Assembly (NCBI GenBank): GCA_013375385.1
Contig: JABXJY010000190.1
Coordinates: 1-5,377 of the forward strand
Length of the DNA: 5,377 nucleotides
Direction of reading: 5' to 3'
Source: Desulfobacterales bacterium
GTDB lineage: Bacteria; Desulfobacterota; DSM-4660; Desulfatiglandales; B25-G16
Made by a program: the position numbers and the translations under genes. The notes beneath the pieces were generated by a model. That model was not told the origin of the DNA, made no database searches, and was given only the letters and a program-made list of their open reading frames with translations. Below, piece by piece: positions 1 through 5,377 of the stretch. Position 1 is the first letter of the stretch; every line of letters begins with the position of its first letter.

Positions 1-830
1 ACCTCTTTGAGCCGTTGAATGGACTCCACACAGATTTCGATTCCTTCTTCGGGCTGCTTTTCTTTGGGAACCCCGCTCATTCGGTTCACCACTTCCTCAG
101 GGACGTCCATGCCGGGAACCCGGTTTTTCATATATTTTGCCATACCCGCTGATTTGAAAGGCGTTACACCGGCCAGGATGTAGGCCTTCTCGTGCAGACC
201 CCGGTCGCGGGCCATCTTCATCCAGAGTTCGAATTTCTCCAGGTTATAGATGCACTGGGTCTGAATGAATTCAACGCCGGCTGCAATCTTCTTGGCAAGA
301 CGGGGAACACGGATTTCAAAGGGATCCGCAAAAGGGTTAGCCGCCGCACCAACAAACATCTTTGGTGGCCGGTCGATATCATCCCCCCCCAGAAATTTCT
401 CTTCATCCCTCATATACCTTACCGTCTGGATCAACTGCATGGAATCCAGATCAAAGACATTCTGACCCTGGGGACTGTCGCCGAATTGTTGGTGATCTCC
501 AGAGAGACAAAGAATATTATGGATATCGAAGGAGGCAGCTCCAAGGATATCGCTCTGGAGGGCAATCCTGTTTCTGTCCCTGGTGACCATTTGCAGGACC
601 GGTTCCAGGCCCATCAGCTTAAGGCGAATACAGGCAGCCAGACTGCAAAGGCGTGTTACCGAAGTCTGATTGTCGGTTATGTTAATGGCATCCACATAAT
701 CCTTGATCATTTCTGCCTTTTTGGTGATTACCTCTCCGTTGCTGCCCCGGGGAGGACCACACTCTGATGTGACCGCCAGATGACCTGCAGCGAGAATCTT
801 TTCCAATCTGCTCGGTGTCTTTGTGCTCAT
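1..830 (-). CDS. metF: Methylenetetrahydrofolate reductase, MetF, 3' end beyond the window
   Basis: MetF interconverts 5,10-methylene- and 5-methyl-tetrahydrofolate in the methyl branch of the Wood-Ljungdahl pathway and is cytoplasmic. The frame is open from the ATG at 830 to the left edge, giving 276 full codons, so only a short C-terminal tail should be missing (family about 290-310 residues). Visible motifs are TSECGPPRG at 21-29, where E23 fits the catalytic glutamate of the family; NITDNQTSV near 50-58; LEPVLQMVTRDRNR at 75-88; LCLSGDHQQFGDSP at 107-120; GAAANPFADP at 161-170; and AAGVEFIQTQ at 183-192 of the TIM barrel. The start is supported by GGGAGG at 846-841 and by an ATGA overlap with the metV stop, which suggests translational coupling. 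There is no N-terminal NAD(P)H module of its own; in the MetV-linked type electrons arrive through MetV. An 8-nt C run at 383-390 does not break the frame, since conserved motifs continue on both sides. The family call is secure; the coupling to MetV and Hdr is inferred from context. Confidence 0.95.
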   Translation of the reverse strand, partial: MSTKTPSRLEKILAAGHLAVTSECGPPRGSNGEVITKKAEMIKDYVDAINITDNQTSVTRLCSLAACIRLKLMGLEPVLQMVTRDRNRIALQSDILGAASFDIHNILCLSGDHQQFGDSPQGQNVFDLDSMQLIQTVRYMRDEEKFLGGDDIDRPPKMFVGAAANPFADPFEIRVPRLAKKIAAGVEFIQTQCIYNLEKFELWMKMARDRGLHEKAYILAGVTPFKSAGMAKYMKNRVPGMDVPEEVVNRMSGVPKEKQPEEGIEICVESIQRLKE

Positions 831-1495
831 TGTTTCAGATCCTCCCTGACCACCTTTCGGGGTCCGCCTGCCCGCTCCGTAGACCAGTCTTTGATAGGAA
901 TGAGCTTCTCGTAGTCCTCCAGCATGCCCAGTTCTTTGAGTCGGTCGATGATGAGCTGCCAGGCACAATCAAGCTCTTTGTTTATTTCGCACTTTCCCTT
1001 TGTGGAGCCACCACACGGGCCGTTAAGAAGTCTCTTGGCACACCGCGAAACAGGACAAATCCCCGCGGTTTCTCCCAGGATACACTTACCACACCCCTGA
1101 CAACGTTCGGCCCAAACACCCCTCTCCTCGGTCACACCCATGAACAAGGTATTGACCCCTGGAAAAACAGGCGTTCGGAAGTATTTTTCAGCCATGAATT
1201 GCACTCCCACACCGCAGGCCAGAGAAACCACGGCATCATATTCATCAATGATCTTTCTTATCTCTTCCAGGTATTCATGGTCGCACTGGCGCTCTAAGGT
1301 GACCTCTTCGACCTCCAGCTCTTTTCCTTCTTTCATGAATGCCATCTTAAGGGCTGAGGCCAGGATTTCCACCTCCTTTTTGCCACCGGCATAGCAGACG
1401 GTAACGCACTCGTTGCATCCGACAAGAAGGATCTTCTTACAATCTCGCATGAATTCTATGATTTCATCAATGGGTTTCCGTTCAGCTACGATCAT
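827..1495 (-). CDS. metV: MetV, cysteine-rich zinc/iron-sulfur partner subunit of methylene-THF reductase
   Basis: This 222-residue protein matches the MetV family (methylene-tetrahydrofolate reductase C-terminal domain). In acetogens MetV pairs with MetF and brings electrons to its flavin. It has 14 cysteines. The N-terminal half carries GCNECVTVC (C27, C30, C34), C71 and SLACGVGVQ (C94). The C-terminal part carries CQGCGKC (C132, C135, C138), ICPVSRC (C147, C152), NGPCGG (C161), C169 and C177, a cluster- or metal-binding pattern typical of the family. No signal peptide or membrane segment is seen, so it should be cytoplasmic. The start at 1495 is supported by GAAAGG at 1510-1505, nine bases upstream. 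The stop TGA lies inside the metF start as ATGA. The 30-nt gap to mvhD and the shared strand make it part of the same transcription unit. Cluster number and type cannot be fixed from sequence alone. Confidence 0.93.
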   Translation of the reverse strand: MIVAERKPIDEIIEFMRDCKKILLVGCNECVTVCYAGGKKEVEILASALKMAFMKEGKELEVEEVTLERQCDHEYLEEIRKIIDEYDAVVSLACGVGVQFMAEKYFRTPVFPGVNTLFMGVTEERGVWAERCQGCGKCILGETAGICPVSRCAKRLLNGPCGGSTKGKCEINKELDCAWQLIIDRLKELGMLEDYEKLIPIKDWSTERAGGPRKVVREDLKQ

Positions 1496-1525
1496 GATTC
1501 AAGACCTTTCGTATGAGGTTGTTTG

Positions 1526-1960
1526 CTAAGCAGCCTCTTTGTTTTGGAGTGCTCCCCTGATAGGACTGGGTCCCAGGGCTTTAATCTTTTCGTGCATCTC
1601 TTTAGCCACCTCGGCAAATCGGGGACCATCAGAGGCCGCTATGTTATACATTTCTAACCGTTCCCCTCCGACACCAATCTCATCCAGGAGCTTCTTTGTA
1701 TATTCTACCTTCTTTTTTGCCCTTAGATTGCCGGTGAGGTAGTGACACTCACCTTCAAGACATCCTACAACATATACCCCGTCAGCACCCTTGCGGAAGG
1801 CTTCCATCATAAGGATCACATCCACCTTACCGGTACAGGGTAGCCGTATGATCCTGATACTATCAGGATAGGTTAAGCGCATGGTACCTGCCAGGTCCGC
1901 TGCTTCGTAGCCTCAGTAGATACAGCAGAAGGAGATAATAATCGGCTTAGATTCTCTCAT
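1526..1960 (-). CDS. mvhD: MvhD-type electron-transfer subunit, selenoprotein with UGA-encoded Sec16
   Basis: MvhD (hydrogenase delta subunit, [2Fe-2S] protein) docks on HdrA and passes electrons from a partner enzyme, here probably MetVF since no hydrogenase genes are present. I start the gene at ATG 1960, three bases after the hdrA stop and behind GGAGG (1976-1972). The frame runs through one TGA at 1915-1913 to a TAG at 1528-1526, giving 144 residues. Residues 11-26 read FCCIYUGYEAADLAGT and match the family motif FCCNWCSYAGADLAG, with the TGA at the third cysteine. Other conserved positions are RIIRLPCTGKVD (C42), EAFRKGADGVYVVGC (C67) and EGECHY (C72). A SECIS-like hairpin follows the TGA. 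Sec-containing MvhD/VhuD homologues are known in methanococci and have been reported in Deltaproteobacteria. A conventional caller would start at ATG 1882 and lose the motif (118 residues). A nonsense mutation or sequencing error is the alternative; conserved sequence on both sides argues against it. Confidence 0.9.
1875..1905 (-). promoter_or_regulatory. Candidate bacterial SECIS element in mvhD
   Basis: The hairpin lies in the coding sequence, covering bases 8 to 38 downstream of the TGA at 1915-1913. The upper stem ACCU (1896-1893) pairs with AGGU (1889-1886), leaving a GGC loop (1892-1890). Below it GG pairs with CC with one bulged A; then GC/GC and GC/GC pairs follow, with a bulged AU and a bulged A; two A-U pairs close the base. 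I count 12 pairs by eye. The loop begins 21 bases after the TGA and starts with two guanines, which fits the general description of bacterial SECIS elements recognised by SelB. The stem also encodes the conserved DLAG stretch, so protein constraint may explain part of it. No folding energy was computed. Confidence 0.7.
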
Positions 1961-1963
1961 CTT

Positions 1964-4900
1964 TCAGCGTGCCTCCATCAGTGCATCAATCTGGGCTAAT
2001 ATCTGGGTGTCCCCGAAATGGGACAGGGTGATGGCCTTGGCAGGACATTCGGCAGCACACACACCGCACCCCTGACATTTGGAGATGTCAATCTCTGAAA
2101 CCCCATCCTCATTGATAAAGGGTACCTCGTATGGACAGGCCCTGACACAAATGAGGCAGGCGGCACAGAGCTCCTGATCAACTCTGGCTACAACACCTCC
2201 CACCTCTATGGAGTCCTGGGAGAGCAGTCGGCAGGCCCTTGCAGAGGCAGCCAAGGCCTGGGAAATACTCTCATCAATCCTCTTGGGTGAATGTGCCATG
2301 CCGCAAATAAAGATACCATCAGATTGTGTGTCAACGGGCCGTAGTTTCACATGGGCCTCTAGAAAGAAACCTTCGCTCGTTAGGGGGACCTTGACTATAT
2401 TGGCGAGCTCCTCTGCGTCTCCCCCAACAACTCCCGTGCTCAAGATTACCTGATCAGGGTTGATTGTCATTTCTCTTCCCAAAGTCAGGTCTTTGAAGGT
2501 AACGTGAATTCTTCCATCTTCCTGGCCTACGACGGGTTTCTCATCCTCTCTGTATCGCAAGAAGTGAATCCCCATCTCTCGTGCCTCTCGATAGAAATCT
2601 TCTGCGAAACCGTAGGTCCTGATATCCCTGTGAAGCACGAAGAGATTCAGATCCGGATTCGTTTCTTTTACCGAAATGGCATTCTTAATAGCCTGCTGAC
2701 AGCAGACGCGGCTGCAGTTAGGGTTGGTGTCATTTCTGGAGCCCACGCACTGGATCATAACCACGTTTTTCCATTCCTTGACCCTCTCTGGCTCTTTTAG
2801 GAGCATATCCTCTAATCCCACCTGGGTTGTAACCGCGTCATGTTCTCCGTAGAGATATTCCTCGGGCTTATATTCAGCAGCGCCGGTAGCTATGATGAGT
2901 GCCCCGTGATTCACGTCCCTGGAGTACATGGAAGGTCCGACAACGAGCGCTGTCTTAAAATTGCCCTTGGTGCCGGAGAAATCCGCCACAAGAGCCTCTG
3001 TTAAGACATCGATCTTTTCATCCTGGTTAACCATCTCAACTAAATGAGCTACATATTGCCCAACATCATCGCCTTGCAGGGTCCTGTGGATATTGGTGGC
3101 AAAGCCTCCCAGCTCCTTCTCTCTTTCAACCAGAACGACCTCGAAGCCCTCTCCTGCCACATTGAGGGCGGCTGTCATACCAGCTATGCCGCCGCCAATG
3201 ACCACGGCCCTTTTTGTTACCGGCAGTTTTGTTCTATAAAGAGAGGAAAGTTCTGCGGCGTTGGCTACGGCCATTCTGACCAAGTCTTTGGCCTTCTCCG
3301 TTGCGCTCTCCTTATCGGATTGATGCACCCAGGAATCCTGATCTCTGATGTTTGCCATGCTGAAGAGGTAGGTGTTGAGTCCTGCTTCCCTGATAGTATC
3401 CTGGAACAAGGGCTCATGGGTTCTTACAGAGCAAGAGGCCACAACCACCCTGTTTAACTGGTGTTCATGTATCTTTTCCTTTATCTTGACCTGACTGTCC
3501 TCGGAACAGGTAAACAGATTCTCTTCGGCTACCACTACATGGGGTAGTCTGGATGCATGGTCGGTTACCTCTGGGACATTGACCACGCCTCCAATATTGA
3601 TTCCACAGTGGCACACGAAAACACCGATACGAGGTTCTTGCCCCGTAATATCTACCTCCTCTGGGTACTCTTTCTCTCTGGTCAGGGCGTATCGTTCCCT
3701 TGACAAAAGACTCGATGCTGCGCCAGCCGCTGCACTGGCCTGCATCACCGTTTCAGGTATGTCCTTTGGTCCCTGGAAGGCCCCGCACACCAAAATTCCC
3801 GGTCTTGTTGTCCTGACAGGTTCAAAGGAGCTCGTGCTGACGAAATGGTAATGATTAAGCTCAACACCTATCTTTTGAGCCAGATGGATGGATTCCTGCG
3901 GTATATCAAGGCCCACGGACAAGACAACCGTATCAAAATCTTCCTGGACAATCCTTCCACCCTCATCTGTATACCTAATCTTGAGGTTTCCTTCATCATA
4001 CCCTGGCAAGATAGTATTTATCCTCGATTTTATGAACCTGACCCCGACTTCATCCCTGGCCCTGTTGAAGAACTTCTCAAAGTCTTTTCCGTGGGTCCTG
4101 ATGTCGATGTAGAAGATAGCGGTATCCAGGGGGGCGGCACTATGCTCTTTAGCCACAATGGCCTGTTTTATGGCATAGGTACAACACACACCGGAACAGT
4201 AACCTCTATCCCCCACATGGACATTCCTTGAACCAACACACTGTATCCAGGCAATCTTTTTCGGTTCCCTTTCATCAGATGGGCGCACAAGGTGGCCCTG
4301 ATAGGGACCTGAGGCGCTCAAGATCCTCTCAAATTCCAGGCTGGTAACAACATTGGGGAAGCGGCCGTATTGATACGTATCACTGAGGGCAGGGCTGTAT
4401 GGTTCGAAGCCAGATGCAAGGATGATACCGCCAACATCGATTGTTATCTGCCTTTCCCCCTGATCAAAATCAACAGCATCTGCCGGACAGAATTTCTCGC
4501 AGGCCCGGCATTTGCCCTTCTCAAAATAGATGCAACGCTCCTTATCGATGAGATATTTTAGAGGAACAGCCTGGGGATAGCGTATGTATGCTGCCCTCCG
4601 GTTTACCAACCCCATATTGTATTCATCGGCTACCTTCCTGGGGCACTTTTCAGCACATGTCCCGCAGGCGATGCACTTGCTCATATCTATGTACCTGGGC
4701 TGCTGGACGAGCCTGACCTGGAAGTTGCCTTCTTCGCCGGTAATGCTCCCTATCTCGGAAAGGGTTAATATCTCGATATTGAGGTGTCGGCCGCATTCCA
4801 CCAGCTTGGGAGAGAGAATACACATGGAGCAGTCATTGGTGGGAAAGGTCTTATCCAGCTGTGACATCCGGCCGCCAATACTGGATGATTTTTCAACCAG

Positions 4901-4999
4901 ATATACATAGAAACCGGAATCTGCCAGGTCGAGGGCGGCCTGTATTCCACCGATACCACCGCCTACAACCATTACCGCTCCGGTCTTATTCTTTTCCAT
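1964..4999 (-). CDS. hdrA: Large HdrA, heterodisulfide reductase-type subunit A with two FAD modules
   Basis: HdrA is the flavin and iron-sulfur hub of Hdr complexes and the usual site of flavin-based electron bifurcation. This 1011-residue protein joins a QmoA-like module to a complete HdrA; archaeal single-FAD HdrA is about 650 residues. Module 1 (1-445) has a Rossmann motif VVGGGIGG (11-18), GGRMSQLDKTFPTNDCSMC (C57, C60) with C69, an inserted two-cluster ferredoxin (C109, C112, C115, C119 and C156, C164, C167, C171), and IQCVGSRN with C254, C268, C272, C273. The HdrA N-terminal cluster domain is at 455-590 (C463, C465, C498, C523; VVVASCSVRTHEP). Module 2 has VIGGGIAGM (600-608), a second IQCVGSRN (749-756) with C762, C766, C767, and a C-terminal two-cluster ferredoxin (C945, C948, C951, C955; C975, C978, C981, C985). 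The start at 4999 is fixed by an in-frame TGA at 5032-5030 with no other start codon between; GGGGAAG lies just upstream. No membrane segments are seen. Its partners should be HdrB(C) upstream and MvhD downstream. Confidence 0.95.
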   Translation of the reverse strand: MEKNKTGAVMVVGGGIGGIQAALDLADSGFYVYLVEKSSSIGGRMSQLDKTFPTNDCSMCILSPKLVECGRHLNIEILTLSEIGSITGEEGNFQVRLVQQPRYIDMSKCIACGTCAEKCPRKVADEYNMGLVNRRAAYIRYPQAVPLKYLIDKERCIYFEKGKCRACEKFCPADAVDFDQGERQITIDVGGIILASGFEPYSPALSDTYQYGRFPNVVTSLEFERILSASGPYQGHLVRPSDEREPKKIAWIQCVGSRNVHVGDRGYCSGVCCTYAIKQAIVAKEHSAAPLDTAIFYIDIRTHGKDFEKFFNRARDEVGVRFIKSRINTILPGYDEGNLKIRYTDEGGRIVQEDFDTVVLSVGLDIPQESIHLAQKIGVELNHYHFVSTSSFEPVRTTRPGILVCGAFQGPKDIPETVMQASAAAGAASSLLSRERYALTREKEYPEEVDITGQEPRIGVFVCHCGINIGGVVNVPEVTDHASRLPHVVVAEENLFTCSEDSQVKIKEKIHEHQLNRVVVASCSVRTHEPLFQDTIREAGLNTYLFSMANIRDQDSWVHQSDKESATEKAKDLVRMAVANAAELSSLYRTKLPVTKRAVVIGGGIAGMTAALNVAGEGFEVVLVEREKELGGFATNIHRTLQGDDVGQYVAHLVEMVNQDEKIDVLTEALVADFSGTKGNFKTALVVGPSMYSRDVNHGALIIATGAAEYKPEEYLYGEHDAVTTQVGLEDMLLKEPERVKEWKNVVMIQCVGSRNDTNPNCSRVCCQQAIKNAISVKETNPDLNLFVLHRDIRTYGFAEDFYREAREMGIHFLRYREDEKPVVGQEDGRIHVTFKDLTLGREMTINPDQVILSTGVVGGDAEELANIVKVPLTSEGFFLEAHVKLRPVDTQSDGIFICGMAHSPKRIDESISQALAASARACRLLSQDSIEVGGVVARVDQELCAACLICVRACPYEVPFINEDGVSEIDISKCQGCGVCAAECPAKAITLSHFGDTQILAQIDALMEAR
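1972..1976 (-). promoter_or_regulatory. Shine-Dalgarno of mvhD that supports the upstream start
   Basis: GGAGG lies within the last codons of hdrA, 11 bases before the ATG at 1960. It is a full-strength site, whereas the internal ATG at 1882 has only AGGT three bases upstream, too close for good initiation. This supports starting mvhD before the TGA codon, so that the TGA must be decoded. Confidence 0.75.
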
Positions 5000-5153
5000 C
5001 TCTTCCCCAGATTTAGTGCCTAACGTGAGTCAAAGTACCTAAAAGTAATAGGTGTCTAAAGTTATATGCGATATGTGATAGACGCCCATCTCATATCGCA
5101 CATCACAAATCGAAATTCAGAATTTTCTAATCGCCTCTGAGTGAAGGCATAAT
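5000..5153. other. Intergenic gap between hdrB and hdrA
   Basis: This is the only sizeable noncoding stretch. No gene, strong sigma70-type promoter or T-tract terminator is visible. It holds the inverted repeat listed separately, a short palindrome AAATTC-A-GAATTT (5113-5125), and a short GCCT/AGGC hairpin (5133-5148) soon after the hdrB stop. The gap is much longer than the 0-30 nt elsewhere in the cluster, so it may hold an internal promoter or processing site, but no specific site can be supported. Confidence 0.5.
5067..5106 (-). repeat. Inverted repeat with GAT-rich 7-nt direct repeats
   Basis: TGCGATATG at 5067-5075 is a perfect inverted match to CATATCGCA at 5092-5100, with 16 bases between. 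On the minus strand three imperfect 7-mers follow each other: GATGTGC, GATATGA and GATGGGC (5104-5084). A second pair, GTGAT (5106-5102) with ATCAC (5079-5075), crosses the first, so the two pairings compete unless they form a pseudoknot. Neither strand has a T-run after the stem, which argues against an intrinsic terminator. The role is unknown; it could be a dispersed intergenic repeat, a regulator site or an RNA hairpin. Confidence 0.6.
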
Positions 5154-5377
5154 CTATGTCGATAGAAACTTCTCCACAGAGGTGATATCTATCTGATTCA
5201 TTCCCAGTCCAAGGATTTCCCTGTCAATACCGAGGCTCAACCCGAGGAGCTGTGGATAGAGGATCGGGGGCAGAAGGTGATTCCTGCCCCGCTCACGGTG
5301 AATCATCCTCTGAACGGTATCGAACTGGATATGGCAGTAGGGGCATCCAACACACAGGTAGTCAGCCCCTGCCTGTT
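5154..5377 (-). CDS. hdrB: HdrB, heterodisulfide reductase-type subunit B, C-terminal fragment
   Basis: Only the last 73 codons are in the window; the 5' part lies beyond the right edge. The frame ends with TAG at 5156-5154. The fragment contains YLCVGCPYCHIQFD, whose CPYC supplies the CXXC end of a cysteine-rich CCG domain (CX31-39CCX35-36CXXC), followed by LPPILYPQLLGLSLGI, a stretch typical of HdrB C-termini. In Hdr complexes HdrB holds noncubane [4Fe-4S] clusters bound by CCG domains and is the site of heterodisulfide reduction in methanogens. In bacteria without coenzyme M and B its substrate is usually unknown. The neighbouring hdrA and the shared strand support the assignment over other CCG proteins such as GlpC or LutA types, which do not normally sit next to an HdrA-MvhD-MetVF set. 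The paired CC of the domain cannot be checked here. Confidence 0.9.
   Translation of the reverse strand, partial: QAGADYLCVGCPYCHIQFDTVQRMIHRERGRNHLLPPILYPQLLGLSLGIDREILGLGMNQIDITSVEKFLST

Noticed and set aside
383..390. Run of eight C (eight G in the coding sense) inside metF as a possible frameshift or slippage site
   Set aside because: The metF frame continues correctly on both sides: residues before the run and the GAAANPFADP motif after it are in the same frame.
192..767. A 191-codon open frame on the plus strand
   Set aside because: It is antisense to metF, whose minus-strand frame shows conserved family motifs along its whole length; the plus-strand product resembles nothing and has no good ribosome site.
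815..1297. A 160-codon open frame on the plus strand
   Set aside because: It lies opposite metV, which has a clear cysteine-rich family signature and a proper Shine-Dalgarno; the plus-strand product shows no domain.
1880..1882. ATG at 1882 as the start of mvhD
   Set aside because: It removes the FCCxxC motif, has a poorly spaced Shine-Dalgarno, and would leave a 78-nt gap that clearly encodes the family N-terminus.
1913..1915. TGA as an inactivating nonsense mutation (pseudogene)
   Set aside because: It sits at the one position where cysteine-to-Sec exchange is expected, the rest of the gene is intact and conserved, and a SECIS-like hairpin follows.
3044..3457. A 137-codon open frame on the plus strand inside hdrA
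   Set aside because: It is antisense to well-conserved HdrA sequence and has no recognisable motifs.
5021..5066. Promoter-like TTGACT and TATAAC hexamers upstream of hdrA on the minus strand
   Set aside because: TTGACT has no suitable -10 at 17 nt and TATAAC has no suitable -35; they do not form a pair with correct spacing.
5133..5148. GCCT/AGGC hairpin after the hdrB stop as a terminator
   Set aside because: Only four pairs with an eight-base loop and no T-run directly after it on the minus strand.

Overview
The window carries one block of five genes, all on the minus strand (read right to left), with both outermost genes cut by the window edges. In transcription order they are: the 3' end of hdrB (5377-5154), a long hdrA with two flavin modules (4999-1964), mvhD (1960-1526), metV (1495-827) and metF (830-1, running off the left edge). 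The order hdrB-hdrA-mvhD-metV-metF matches the methylene-tetrahydrofolate reductase cluster known from Moorella thermoacetica, where MetVF forms a complex with HdrCBA and MvhD. An hdrC gene, if present, would lie beyond the right edge.

The most notable feature is mvhD. Read conventionally it would start at an internal ATG (1882) and lose its N-terminal cysteine motif. Upstream of that ATG the same frame continues through one TGA (1915-1913) to an ATG at 1960 with a strong Shine-Dalgarno. The frame encodes FCCIY-TGA-GYEAADLAGT, which matches the MvhD N-terminal consensus with the TGA exactly at the third cysteine. A bulged hairpin 8-38 nt downstream of the TGA has a GGC apical loop, as expected of a bacterial SECIS. 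I therefore annotate mvhD as a 144-residue selenoprotein with Sec16.

The organism is probably an anaerobic bacterium with a Wood-Ljungdahl (C1-folate) pathway that can insert selenocysteine. The large QmoA-like/HdrA fusion and the Sec form of MvhD fit a sulfate-reducing or syntrophic member of Desulfobacterota (former Deltaproteobacteria) best, but no phylogenetic marker is in the window, so this is inference.

Working model (inference from family knowledge): MetF and MetV interconvert methylene- and methyl-tetrahydrofolate. MvhD passes electrons between MetVF and HdrA, and the flavins and iron-sulfur clusters of HdrA, with HdrB (and HdrC), couple this to a second acceptor or donor, possibly by flavin-based electron bifurcation. 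The direction (CO2 fixation or acetate/C1 oxidation) cannot be read from this window.

The genes are packed tightly (4-nt overlap for metV/metF, 3 nt for hdrA/mvhD, 30 nt for mvhD/metV), except for a 154-nt gap between hdrB and hdrA. That gap holds a 9-bp perfect inverted repeat and short GAT-rich direct repeats, with no recognisable gene. No RNA genes, insertion sequences or CRISPR arrays are visible.
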